From positions 24,058,433 to 24,122,432 of the forward strand of contig NC_054085.1 of NCBI RefSeq assembly GCF_017562075.2: DNA of 64,000 nucleotides, written 5' to 3'. The notes under the pieces are model-generated. The model had not been told where the DNA came from and made no database searches. It worked only from the letters and a program-made list of their open reading frames with translations. Origin of the DNA: Anopheles merus. Taxonomy: Eukaryota > Arthropoda > Insecta > Diptera > Culicidae. How positions within the stretch are numbered: the first letter of the stretch is position 1; the number at the start of each line of letters is the position of its first letter. The position numbers and the translations under genes were made by a program. Shown piece after piece: positions 12,850 through 25,000 of the stretch.

Positions 12850-13625
12850 TAGTGATGGGCCTGCAGCCGTATTTGAATTGATTCTAACCCAGCGGCTTTC
12901 GTATTCGAATCCCGATCAACTCCGGAGTCAGCTGGGGGAAGTAGTCTGGTTTGGCTTGAATAATGTTTAACCTTTAGTTCTTGGATAAATTTATCATCCT
13001 GAGGTAATTATTTATGACAAATGGCTTAAAAATACACTACCTAACTTACATTTCTTTATCTGCACTATACAGTGCCACTATACACTGTATATCCACGTTG
13101 CTAAAAGCTTTAAGTTTCCTGTAATATTTTGAACTCTTTCCTATTTGTCTCTAAACTCAGCTCAAGATTTATTGCTAGCTTCCAGAAATTATTTGGATTC
13201 AATTAAATTATTTGAGCTGTTCAACAATGTATTGAACGTTGCTCTAAATTGTTTGAATCATTTGTTTGTAAAATGATAGGATTATGGTAAGTAATTAAGG
13301 GAATGGGTAAAATAATATGCAGGAAACTGTTAGTAATTCGTTAAACGAATCCAAACTTATAAGAAAAACGAACAATAAATAACAAAATTTATCAAAACAT
13401 AAATCTGGTAATCTGTTAGCTAGGAGGGTTGCTGGGTTTTGCTCTACGAATAAAGGTATGATAGTAAAACGTATTCAATAGGATCCATATGAATTCTCTC
13501 GATGTAATTCCGGATTCAAATGAAGCCAAATGGATCTTTATTCGTTCGGACCAGGCGAATTCGAATCCGGAATTATTTCGGAGTCGAAGTGGATTCACGA
13601 ATCCAATCCGCAGTTCCCATCACTA
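12850..13625. mobile_element. TAGTGATGGG-ended element
   Basis: The left end reads TAGTGATGGGCCTGCAG and the right end, reversed, TAGTGATGGGAACTGCGG. Subterminal sequence on both sides is rich in GGATTCGAATCC-type words, giving weak inverted similarity over about 100 bp. AGTGATGGG is a common hAT-type terminus, but I could not find an 8-bp target duplication. The interior (12960-13440) is AT-rich without a transposase. Confidence 0.5.
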
Positions 13626-13847
13626 CTGCATTCTATTTACGACGTGCTGCCCTCTGTCGGTGGGAATTTAAGCGGTTTGCGCTATCTCCTTATGTTCGGG
13701 TGTGCGTAGCTCGGTCTACAGTTAGCGCTGTCACCCGATGACAGCATATTATTTGTTTGCCATTTTTTTAGCGCTAACCGTGCGACCAGACATAGCGAGA
13801 CAATTTCACACCGTTAACGTAGCTCAAATATTTCACGTTTAAATGTA

Positions 13848-14573
13848 CAGTCTATTCCCGAGTTACACGGTTCTCGACTTACGCGGATTCGGAGATACGC
13901 GGTTTTAAAAATTTGACAGATAAAATGTCAAATCAGTACAATTTGCTTTCAGGTTCGGTATAAATTGCATTTTTGATAACAAATTGACACCGCTTAAAAA
14001 ATATTAGAATTTTCTGCACAAATCATGTGAAATACAGGTGTCCCCCGAGATACGACTGTATTTGGGACCGAAAAAATGTCCCAAAGCAAGGCGTAAGTCG
14101 AAAAAGTCGTATGTCGAATATCTATGAATACTAAGTTTATAACCGATTTTGAAGAGTTGGAATTTATGATATCGTGTATTTTATTTAAAATAATGTTCGA
14201 TAATGTAATAATTATATTTTAAAAGCCGTTCACAATATAGATATTCAAGATAGGGTAATTGTGGAATCTTTGGAAATGTGTGTATAACGATTATCATCCC
14301 AGCAATTCAAAAAAATACATCATTTTCTTGTCAAATGACAACTTTTAACTGTCAAAATCAAAATCGTCGTATCTGCGAATCGTCGTAACTCGAGGGGGTC
14401 GTAACTCGGGGGACGCCTGTAAATGATAAATTGTATAAAAGTACTAAATTAAATAAAAAACTGCGAGTAATAAATATTATTTTAGTCAAAAAACGTGAAA
14501 TTCGACTTAAGCGGATATTCGAGTTACGCGTATTCGTCGGGAACGCAGAAACCGCGTAACTCGGGAACGACTG
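13848..14573. mobile_element. pogo/Tigger-like MITE (outer element)
   Basis: The ends are inverted: left CAGTCTATTCCCGAGTTACA, right (reversed) CAGTCGTTCCCGAGTTACGC. Each end is flanked by TA (13846-13847 and 14574-14575), the target duplication of Tc1/mariner/pogo elements. Subterminal CTCGACTTACGCGG-like words continue the inverted similarity. The interior is interrupted by a second element of the same style at 14035-14419. No transposase frame. Confidence 0.75.
14035..14419. mobile_element. pogo/Tigger-like MITE (inner, nested)
   Basis: This element starts CAGGTGTCCCCCGAGATACG and ends with the reverse complement of CAGGCGTCCCCCGAGTTACG. TA dinucleotides flank both ends (14033-14034 and 14420-14421). 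The ends resemble, but differ from, those of the element it sits in, so this is insertion by a related family and not a tandem copy. No coding capacity. Confidence 0.8.
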
Positions 14574-14579
14574 TATGCA

Positions 14580-17500
14580 CAAAACTCTCATCCTGTGTGA
14601 TATGATGACTTTCAAAGAAACCTGACGTGAAAATATTGTATTTGTGTGTGTACCTATCATCTAAAATGTTATTCACTCGATAATGCATGCTTGTTTGTAC
14701 ACAACTATTGAAATGCAATAGAATACTAGAAAACTTTTTGTATATTGTTCTAAATACTCAATGACTTTAGCGTAAATAAACATGAAAGTTCGTTAATTTT
14801 CCACAAAATATCCTTGATTATTCAACTTACCATCATTTCACGATGGCTGAACCACAACAAAGTGGAGTTTGATCTTATAATCTCCTGCATCGAAAACTAA
14901 ACTGCTCGCTGTAAACTTTTCAATACCACACCAATCACTTCATTTGCAACATCTTCCTCCATTATGGCTCCTGACGTGAAACACCAATCTGCACACACAC
15001 CCCAAAAAAAGGAAGTTAAGCTGACAAAAGGCAAAACATTCCGCATGTGTGTTTATTCCCAGGCGAATCCTTAAGCATTAACTTCCTACTCCCGCTTTAC
15101 GAGAAAAAAAAGCTTACACATTGCTGCTACGGTGCTTTCACTTCGTACCATTTCTTTGGTAGGGAAAACCTTGATCGAGGTAAATGGGCGAGGACACAAG
15201 AAAAGTGGACAAAACAAAACATGCTTTAAGAACAAAAATACACACACACACACAGCCCAAAAAGCCGGCGCCCCATTTGCGAACCATTTCCTGCCCGTAG
15301 CTTGCAAAAAGTCGCTCTCTTGAACACTCCCGGCAGCACTTTCGGCCTTTCGATTGGCTAATGGGAATTTTCAGATCTGGAGAAAAGCTAAACAGAAATG
15401 AAGCAGCAGTACAAAGCGGCGATAAAAACCGGCAGCAGCCTTGCCATGGACATCATCGTCACCATCATCATGATGATGTTTAAGGTTCGTCGGGGTGTGT
15501 GTGTGTGTGTCTAAAGGGACAGCTTTCGGGTGTCCCCATGCTTGGGCCGTGCGGAGACACCGCCCGGAAGGGACCGAAAGTTTTAACTACTTTTGAGCAC
15601 ACTGGTCAAACTTTGGCCGGGCAATTTGTAACTGACTTTGCAATTGTGTGACACCGACGCTGCTTGAACGGTGTTTGCAGCAAGCAGCCGATGAAAGACC
15701 CCAGTCATTGTCGGTTCATTATGTAGCGCCAACTAAGCTTCTCGGTCGGTAGTTGGAAATGAGTTTCGATGTGTGTTTAATCAAACCAAAGCGACTAACG
15801 TGGTTGAAGCTTAAACAATCATTGGTAAATAAAAAAAAATCAAGCATAGAATTGTGATTTTCTTCGTTGTAACAACATAATATTGTAACAATGCGAATTG
15901 TAAAAAATAATGTTTTGATTCCAATTAACTTATTAACATTTTACACAAACCATTTAAAAGTTCACTTTAAGTTTTATTCAATTTATTATACATTTTCTTG
16001 GATTTAAGAAACATTAAATTTTTCGTAGCTACATTTTTTGTACTTATTTAGTTCATTTACTAAATTCACAGTTCACTTATTTTATTCTAAACTAATGACT
16101 TTTATTCTTACAATTGATAATCATAAGCTTTTAGCTTTTCATTTTTGAAGAAATTAATTATTTTTCTATTTATTCCTATTTATTCTATCAATTTTTATGT
16201 AGTAAAATTAATATAAATTGCCCTCATATAAATGTAGGGAGCTGATTGCAGCCAATCATTGCCCAGATAAAGAAAAAATGCATTTTATGGAACAAAATTG
16301 TTAAAAAAAATTATGTTAGCTGTTAGCAAACGGTGTTGTGAAAAACAATCACTCCAACATATCGATCAAATATCAAAACTCCACAATTGAGGGTACAACA
16401 GAGATTAAATTAATTAAATTATTGACAAAAAATAAAAATATTGAATAAATGGCAAAAAATACTGTTTGATAGTAATCAAATAATTATCTCCTGACTTCTA
16501 AGCTTGAAATTGAGCAGATAATAAAATTCAAATTAAATGAATAATTTTAAGGTAAAGGGATGAAGCATAATAAACAAATTTGAAATAAAATTCATTGTTG
16601 ATTTGAATAAATTGATAATTTTTGTAAGAACAATATAAAAAAACCTTTTCATAGTACTCTATTCTTCTTTTCTTTTAGACTTCTTGTGTTACAGGGTTTC
16701 CCATGGTTTTTTTTAACATTATCGTTTGCCAAAACCTTTTCAATTGATCCCAGTTTTTTTTATATTACGATTTTGTTGCCTTCCTAATAAAAAGAAATAT
16801 TTGTAAGTAATAAGTGTTTACATTTTTTACTGGTTTTTACCTGGAAATGCTCGTACAATACCAAATTTATAGACCACTACAAAAGACGACTAGTTGCTGT
16901 CGACACTATACATAAGTGAAAATCATCATCTTTGTCGTTGAAATAGGTCGATCGATTTGATTTAAATGTTATTTTGCACGGGTTAAATAAATTAAAAACC
17001 AAAAACCCTCCCGAAACATGTACCAGAATCGATAATTAAAAACCATGACCCGTGAATGCGTTCCCGGCCAGCTTTCCATAGCCCCGTTCCAATCTGCGTA
17101 TCAATCACTAATGCAACTGATTGTAGGCTGCGAATGTTCTCATCGGGCCCGAATGCAGCACCGAGTGCGGTTACTGCAGCTCCATCTGCTCCAGCACCGT
17201 TCGAATCGTTGAATAATTTACGCGACCGATATGATGTAATCGAGCAGCCGGGCGAAATTTTCGGCAAATGGTGTGGCGTCTAGTGGCACGAGACCGAACC
17301 GAAAAACCACTCCATTGCACCATTGCGAAATTGTCATCGGTCGGGCGTCGTTGTTGCTGCCGCCGCCGGACATGAAAAATCCATTTCCCAGCTCTACTGA
17401 ACATTTTCACTGTGCCGAAGAGTGGAGATGGGGTGCATGGATGGGGTAGGTAAAGAGGGGGGGGGGGGGGGTCGGTGGTGGCAGAGAAAATATCGATAGG

Positions 17501-19480
17501 AACTCGTTCGCGTGGCCTCGTGTCGTTTGATTAAAACGACACTGACCAAGGATTAGGTTTCAGCGCTGGAGCGAGAGCACAAAATGGCGTGCCGCTGGCA
17601 AAAGGGCACCGACATCTGGCATTCGGCAAGACACCCGAACGTGGCGAGTAAGTGAGCACTTGGCAGCAATAGCTTAAATGGATTTGGCTCACCTTTCGAA
17701 GTGAAATTGATTCCAGGCGAGTATTATGGTCGGATTTACGTTCTAGAGCCTTCTCCAAGGACGCCTTGTCTTCGCCACCAGCGGGCGAGATGGTAAAGTA
17801 ATATTCGTTTCAAAAATCAAATCAACGGCAACAACTTAAGACTGTCAAAAATTCGTTATGATTAGCTGTGGGCTGTTTCCAAACACAGATATTGGATAGT
17901 AAATCAAAGTAATTGCAAGTTCTTCAAAGCGCTCAAATCTCAAATCACATTGAAGTGCTTGATGGTATTTGTTCCTTTCCAATTTCTACTGCACCTGTGC
18001 GACGAAAGGATGGTGATCGACATTACTCATTTCATTCACACCCAACCCTCCATCAAAGAAAGGCCCACCCCATTGGCAGCTCCGAGCAATTACGTATTCG
18101 TGTACCAGTTTGCGGATGGCTTAAACCGCCGCCCCGTCCAAACATGGCCATTTATTTACTGTGGCCTTACTTTGGGGTTAGTTTGCACGGGCGTTTCGCT
18201 CTCGAGCGCGCACTCCCTGCCCGACCCGTATTGTGCCCCTGGAAGATGGACCGCATTGCATCACAAGGGTGTCCCCGTCCGGCGTCTCGATCGTGGTCGA
18301 TTTCGGTTCGCAATCGACAGCAGCCTTCATTATTCATAAGTGCGAGCTAGCGGTAGACTGGTTGCGGATTTGACAAGGGGGTTAAGTACGGCTTGCAGCG
18401 GGCTGCAGGAGCTGCTCGAACTGTCAGCAGCAAATCTGACCGCGATCCGGCTGAAACCTTGTGACCGCAAACACCTGCACTCCGGCTTGGTTGAAGCTTG
18501 GGGCGAGAGCGTTGACGGTCGTCCGTTGGCAGGACGCGGATAGGCGCAAGCATAGCGCACCAACATTTTAAACATACCAGTCAGTTGTCCAGTTTCCCAA
18601 CTAGGGTCTCAATCTCCATGATTGGTCAAATCTATAGAAGACTTGGTGTAAAACTAAAATAGGCACCCTAGACGATTTAATTTAGAAAGCGTAAATATCA
18701 TTTTTTACCAGTAGAAATATTAATCAATGGGGTTATAGTTCACAAAATATTATGCTTTTAGGAATTTTGTTTTTTTTTTCTATTGAAATGAATTATTTTA
18801 TCAAATTGTCAAGTGTCATTTCAATTTGCGTTTAACTTTTTTTTGCCAAAGCATGTAGTTCACCATACATATCCAACAGGAGCATTTACACGGCATGATT
18901 CCGATAGGATTTTATGTTTTTGTTAAATTTTCCTTTCTTGAAGGATTCGAACAGGATTCATCGGACAGGACTTCTTCTATGAAAAAAGAAAGCAAATTTC
19001 ATGCGACGTTAATTTGTGAAAATTTGTTGTTTTTTTTGTGTGTATAATATGACTACATCACCATCTGCCGGCAAAACCAGGAGAAAGATACACAGATTTC
19101 GCATCACAGCTGATTTTAAAGGGCTTTCTCTAAATACCCTTAATCTTGTGCAGTTTCAGGGAGGTTTCAAATCGCCAGTTCCCACAAAGATTTGGCAACA
19201 ATGGTACGAACCTTGTGAAACATCCTAATTATACATGAGCTAGTACGATCGACGCTTAAACGTATATTTTAGTATTTTTGGAATGAAATAATCTGGACAG
19301 GATCCTGCTGTTATTTTGGAAAGAAGCTTTACATGAATTGTTGCCATAATTTCAGCCACCAAAAGTCAAATTCCTTATAAACGATAGCTTAAATCGTAAA
19401 CTCCACATATACACATAAAATACTCTACAAATCTGGAAGAAACAGTAAGAGATATGATTGTTTGCGTTGCTGCTGTAATC
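14580..19480. other. Intergenic DNA, no gene recognised
   Basis: 14780-16980 is strongly AT-rich apart from a GC-richer patch at 15050-15760. A poly-G run of about 15 bases lies at 17457-17471. GC-rich sequence at 17000-18560 gives overlapping open frames on both strands (for example 17913-18350, 145 aa), with no domain, signal peptide or splice pattern that I can defend. 18580-19440 is AT-rich again. Confidence 0.4.
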
Positions 19481-19484
19481 ATCA

Positions 19485-19490
19485 TTTATT
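19485..19490 (-). terminator. Polyadenylation signal of the first cuticle-type gene
   Basis: AATAAA on the minus strand, about 230 bases downstream of the TGA stop at 19717-19719. It is the first canonical signal after the stop that I noticed, and is followed by AT-rich sequence. Confidence 0.5.
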
Positions 19491-19716
19491 ACCTTCCCGG
19501 TCATCCGCTTCACGGTTCCCATTCATCGTTGCGTTCGCAATCACTCGACCAACGAATTAAACATTCCGCCTCGTTTCGCACATAATCATCACGCATGAAA
19601 CGATTAACATCTCCACCCTCCCAGCCCTCTCTTTAGCACTGTCTAATTGCCTTTTCGAGCAGCAACAGACACACAAAAAAAAGGAAACACAACAGACAAC
19701 CACGCTTCGGCGCTTA

Positions 19717-21210
19717 TCAGCCCCGACAGTTGTGACATCCACCCTTCGTCTGCTGACCTCGGTACGCTTCCGACCGGGCCGGCGGTGCGATCGGTTGATT
19801 AATGTTGTACTGTCCCTCGGCGTACGGGATTAGGATCGGCACGTAGACAAGCTGCGGGGTGCGCTTTTGCGTCTTGAGCAGCTGGACCACGCTGCGGCAC
19901 GAGTTTTCGTTCGCGTTGCTGTACGCCGTCGGATTGTTCGCCATGCCGGCCAGCAGCATGTTGAGCGTGATGACCTGCGAATTGACTGCTTCGATCTGGG
20001 CCAGGAGCTGCGTAATGTTTAGGCTGTACTGGGAGGAGGCGGCAAACTGGCCGGCCGTGGGCTGGTAGCCTGCTGCACCCTGGTCCTCGCCCGCGTAACC
20101 ACCGGTGTGGATGGGATAGACGTGCCCGTTGAACTGGTCCAGATTGATGTTGGCCGGATTAATGTCCGGGAGCGATCCCTGGTTCCAGCCTTGGGGAGGT
20201 TGCTGCTGCTGGTGCTGCTGCTGTCCGCCGGCATTCTGGTAGCCGCCTTGATCGAGACGCTCCTGTCCCTGCTGGTGGTTGCTATTGCCCTGCACGTAGA
20301 TACCGGGGTACAGGGGTTGCTGCTCGCCGAGCCCGTTTTCGCCGACGTGGCGATCGGTAGCCACCGATCCTGCCCCGTGTAGATCGACGTATGTGCGGGG
20401 TGTGGTTGGAATCGTGTACTGCGTTGGCTGAGGCAATGCAGGCGCCGCTGGTTGAGCCGTCACGTGAGTCGTCGTAGGAGCGGTCGGTGACGCGGGAGCA
20501 ACCTTCTGCACGGGGGCCTGATTGCTGGCGGCAGGTTCGAGAATTTCGTTCAACCGGAAGCAAGACTCGGGCATGTAGAGATTGTTCCACTCTACTACCT
20601 GCTCGTCGTAGTCCTTACCCTTGACAGCACCGTCCAGCTTGTTCCTGAGAGTGAGATAAAGATAGCGTTGGGATTTGAGGTCTCTTCAATGCAAAAGATG
20701 GCTCAACCAAACGTACAAACTGTCGGCAAGCTTGGCGGTGAAGATCTTGGTGGGTCGGTTCGGGAAGATGATCCGGTAGCCCATACGATCGGCGACATAG
20801 TACACGAGGTGCTTGCGGTTGGAGGGATCGACGTAGCCGTAGCAACCGTACGTCACATCATCCGGGCCCTTTACCTTGTGCTGGAACTGATTGTTCACTG
20901 TCTGCACATGGTAACCGTAATCGAATTCCCCTGGAAGGATGGAGGAAAGGAACTCACTCAAGCATCCAAAAAAACAAACCAACTCAGGGGCGCTCTTAAC
21001 TCCACACCACTAGAACCAACCTCGCTTCATATCCTGCCGATGGTACACCTCGGCATTCGGTTGATTCACGTGCACCTCCATCGTGTTTGCCGCCACCATC
21101 CGCACAATGATGGCCAGCACTATCTGAAATAAGGAGAGTGTTATTCTCACCTGAAGCGCAAAATATTCACCCCAAAACTGAACCCAACCTACCGCCCCTA
21201 GAGCACCCAT
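19717..21210 (-). CDS. Secreted cuticle-type protein, divergent R&R domain (paralogue 1)
   Basis: Four exons, read on the minus strand: 21193-21210, 21021-21123, 20717-20930 and 19717-20644 (1263 bases, 420 aa). All splice sites are GT/AG; introns are 69, 90 and 72 bp with phases 0, 1 and 2. The product starts with a signal peptide whose hydrophobic core (LGAIVLAIIV) is created by joining exons 1 and 2. Residues about 42-104 form a chitin_bind_4 (Rebers-Riddiford) domain: FDYGYHV, then YGCYGYVDP, then VYYVADRMGYR. The middle (about 150-300) is rich in Pro, Gln, Gly and Thr. The C-terminus has a Leu-rich helix, LVYVPILIPY from about residue 377, and CHNC at 415-418. By family, it should bind chitin or matrix in the cuticle. 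The YGCY cysteine inside the R&R domain is unusual. Its paralogue is at 39382-41141. Exact splice choice is inferred; the domain call is firm. Confidence 0.88.
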
Positions 21211-21895
21211 TATCGAACGAGAAAGTGAAACTGAACAGCAACACCCAAAACCCTTAGCTCCTGTTTCTGTATTAATGCACGAACTGCTCTTAACAGACTG
21301 ATCGAGCAGCCCTGATGGTTCAGGATTTGTTCGCCGCCAGCTTCACCGGCCGTTTGTTTTCATTTGGCGATTGATTACGCACGGGGTCCGCTATCGCACT
21401 GCTTGGCTCTCTCTTTCTCTCTCTGTGTGGTTTGGTACACAACGGGAAGTACAGCGACCGGGGAATCTGTGACCCAGATAGTTCTACAGCCTTCGTTTGC
21501 GGAGGGTTTGAATTTGATTGGATGTTTGTTTTAATTGCTTTAAGCGTAGACATTGGCCAAGAATTCATTTTTTTCGCGGAAATGTGATAAGCATGTTTAG
21601 CACGTTCGGATTTTCTCACAACACAATCAACAACTAGGCAAGACTGTTTAGTGGACGTTTAGATTGATTAGCAAATTTGTTCATTTGTTTTATTTCAATA
21701 TCTTCAACAAAATTGCATCACTTTTTTTGTTGAGTTTTTCTCGCCAAATTTGTTTGACTTCCGAAGGCGTCCATCCTTCCATGGTGGTGTGGCTCGTTTC
21801 TTAAGTACGCTTGTGGGTCTCTATATCAAAATACACAAATATAACAATAAAACTTCCTCTTATCACTTTCACCACTATTACCACCATTCGCTTAC

Positions 21896-22042
21896 CGTTG
21901 GGTTATGGGCACAGCTGGGTGGAATAAATACGGCTGCAGCATGCCGCTAGGTGCAGCACACTGTTAGCAGCACCGCACAGCGATAGAACATCAGCAACAA
22001 CGCTCCGAAAACGGTCACCACGAAATCCATCTTAAGACTGCT
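21896..22042 (-). promoter_or_regulatory. Putative promoter and leader exon of paralogue 1
   Basis: On the minus strand a TTAAAA box (22067-22072) lies 30 bases upstream of an ATCAGCAGTC initiator-like start near 22042. A strong donor (ACG followed by GTAAGCG) ends the exon at 21896. A matching acceptor (GTTGCTGTTCAG) sits just upstream of the start codon of the cuticle-type gene, with exon resuming at 21230. The exon contains a 27-codon upstream ORF (21947-22030) starting MDFVVTVFGALLLMF. I infer that this is a 5' untranslated exon of the gene ending at 19717. It could instead be a separate small transcript. Confidence 0.4.
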
Positions 22043-25000
22043 GATTAGACAACGATCGACGGAGCATTTTAATGCTTTCGGAGGCTGCTACCTCAGCAGA
22101 CGAAAACCGAAAAAACCAAATCCACCCGTACCTGGAACATTCCAGTGCCTGAACGATTCTTGTTTTTTTGCTTGTCTTGAAGGGCGTGAGCGATGCATTT
22201 TTTTACCGTAGAAACAGAAACCCGTAATAATAGAAAATTGTGGGGTTTTTTGGTGTGCGTGGCTCTGTATGGGTAGAATTCTTCGATTGCTCCTACTATT
22301 GCTACCCCTTTTGCTGTCTAAAAAACGTACCAAATTTTAATAAAATCAAGAAACCAGCCCCAACTTCTTCAAATAAAACAATTACCCGTCGGTTTGTACC
22401 GTTCCATCAAATCAACAACTCCTTCAGCGCTCTACAACTTCAACAGTCACGCCGGAACCGGTCGCCGGAAATCCTTCCCAGCCCCATTTTAATCAAATCG
22501 CACCCACTTTTGGAGACCAGCCTCGCCCTTCCTTCCTCCTTGCCGCTCACCACGCAAAGTCAAAGACCCGGAACGGGCCAGCGGCTGTTGTGCGTATCCG
22601 CGCTCATGCGAACAGCGGGCGCGGAGACCCATTTGTCCCGTGGCCCCCTTTTATTATGCGCGAAATTAATTCCCCTATCACGATTGCAAAGCGGGACAGA
22701 ATTACGATTGTGTCTGTGTGTGTGCTTGTTTCCCGTTTCCAGTGTGGCGATAAATTGCACGAAACCCCAACCCTGCCTCCCACAGACCCTTTTTGGCACG
22801 CGCGCTTGTGATCTTCCGTCCAGCCAGCGGGGGGCCGCGTTTGCCCGACCCGGTTCAATGCAATTTCAATCAAATTAAGTTCATTTATGCGTTATTATTA
22901 CCTGCCATTATCGCACTTTTTAACCCGCAAACCGAGGCCCAGGCCCAGGTTGACAGTGAGTGTCCGCGCTGTGTCTCTCTCTCTCTCTCCTACTGTCCTT
23001 GTTGCCGGATCGTGGCGGTGAAAAACGCATCAAACATCAATTGTGCTGAAAAGTGCTGGTTAGCCGTAGCGGTACCAGTAATGGATTGCTATTGGATTGG
23101 TTGCATGGTTGCCATCGCTGGCATTATCCCTTCCACTACACAGTGGACGGGAGCGCTGTTAATGCAAAGCAAATCCACAGGAAAAGCTTCCCGTGAGCGC
23201 GGATGGGATTGGTTATTTTTACAGGATTTAAAAAAGCACGGTCCCCGGAGGCGGCGCGCTTGGTTTCGGCACGGCAAAGGTAGTAATCATTAATATAAAA
23301 TTTGAATAAATTAATTGAAAATAAATAAACTCACCGAGTGGGGTGTTTGGGAGGCGGGGCAACAGTGTAACCCTTTATTGGGGCCGTGCTGTTTGCTGGG
23401 GCTGCGGAAACAAAACTCACTAAATCTACTTTGCCAATTATTGCTGCAGTTATTAATCGTTTCTGGTGCTGTTAAGTGGATTATGCGTGCGATTGGCTTT
23501 TTGTGCTTCAACTAAATCCGAATGGAATTGAAAATATTGTTATGATTGGTAAGCATGCTTAGCTTTCGGTATTGAAAAAGCTCCAATAAAAAAACAGAGC
23601 CACAGAGTAACGCAACTGCAGCTGCACTGCTTATTGTGCACAGAGCCTTGGTCCGTTTTCGAAGCTTCCCAGCATCAGGCATATATTTTAAGCATGGTCA
23701 GTTGTTTAATTCTCGGCACTCAGCACTTTCCCGCTTGTGGCCCATTGTTCCCTTCTTACCATCTTTCCATCCGACCGCAGCCCTGTCGGAAAATGTAACA
23801 TTTTGCAGTGAAGAAAGCTTGGCCAAGATTACATCATAACACGCTCGCCTCGCTCGCGCTTCTTCAGCTCCTCCGGGGCAATCTTCCGTTGAGATGTTGT
23901 TAAGTAATCATGCAATATAATTACAGAACGTGCGCAGGGCTTCTTTTGAAGTCCGGCCCGGGTGTTCTACTTCAATCTGCTGCTCTCCTCTTCCTCCGCA
24001 TGCAGCCACCCCGCAGTGCAGTGCCGGTTGATTCTCGCGACTCATCTTGGCTGTGGAGCAGCGACCAGCAGCATCAGCACGTTCTGTTCGCCAAGCACAC
24101 GTTGCGTTACAAAATTACAGTCCTGCCGACTTTTGCCAAGACCACGACCGGCCGCATATCGCGCTTGAGAAGATGATCCTTGCTTTCGTGGTGCTTGCCC
24201 CAGTCCGGCCCCAGAAATGGTGGCGCGTTTCGGGTTGCTGGCGGTCTTCGTCACCGTCAGCGTTAATGCCAGGCGGCATTTAGCGCTAATGTGTAGCCGT
24301 ACGGCTTCCGATCCAATCGAAACCAGTTCGGTAAAGAGGCTTTGCCTGCAGGCCGTCAGCACATCCACACCAAACCAGTCATAAGCGTGTGCCCACAGTA
24401 CAAGTGGCATCGTTCTCGTGCTGGTTGGGTTTAGTACGCAGGAAGGCTGACAGATAAGTTATCGCGTGAGTGTTGTACATGACAATTCAATGTCTGTAGT
24501 GTTCTCTGTCGCTTCATCTGGGTCTTTGAGAAGGACAATTGTGGGGAAAATACCCTTTTTTAATTTACATTATTTTTAGTCTTTGTAAGCAGATGTATTT
24601 TTTTGGTTTGGTGTTTATATTAATAAGGCTTTTTGTAACGAAAATAAATGATAATGGTTGATCGTTTATTCGTTGTTCTCTTCTTTCTTATATCTCTTTC
24701 ATACTTCCAATGCTTAAATTTACGTTTTAATATTCAGTAATTTTGTTGAAAATATTTTTCACGCAGGTTTTAACCTATATAGCATGTGTTTTAAACATTT
24801 TTGAAACTCGAGTGAAAAATTGATAATAAATGGTTAAAATCATGATCTTAAAATGAAAATATCTTTGTTTACTATTTGCAAAGTGTTGTAGCATTTCCCG
24901 ATTCCGAGGGCCATAAAAACATTATTACAGAAAAATCTCAGGCCTTAAGCAATAGCGAAGTGAAACATAAAACTAGAGCAATACGATGTTGTAAAAACAT

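Larger units (their letters stand above)
11770..13800. mobile_element. Long-inverted-repeat DNA element holding other elements
   Basis: The arms are inverted copies. The left arm carries CAAATAATATGCTGTCATCG at 11817-11836 and continues to 12475; the right arm runs from about 13800 back to 13630 with the same words in reverse complement. Within each arm GCTGTCATC and its partner also form a small hairpin. Inner arm sequence includes TTCCCACCGACAGAGGG on the left (12438-12454) and its complement at about 13652-13668. The left arm is interrupted by a TTAA-flanked MITE. The loop holds a TAGTGATGGG-ended element. No transposase frame is visible. Exact outer ends and target duplication are not resolved. 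Confidence 0.65.

Noticed and set aside
16691..16760. CAGGGTTTCCCATGG as a second copy of the foldback MITE at 2421
   Set aside because: Only one end is visible and the modules behind it do not match well enough.
17913..18350. 145-aa plus-strand frame
   Set aside because: A second frame of 129 aa overlaps it on the same strand; no motif or splice support.
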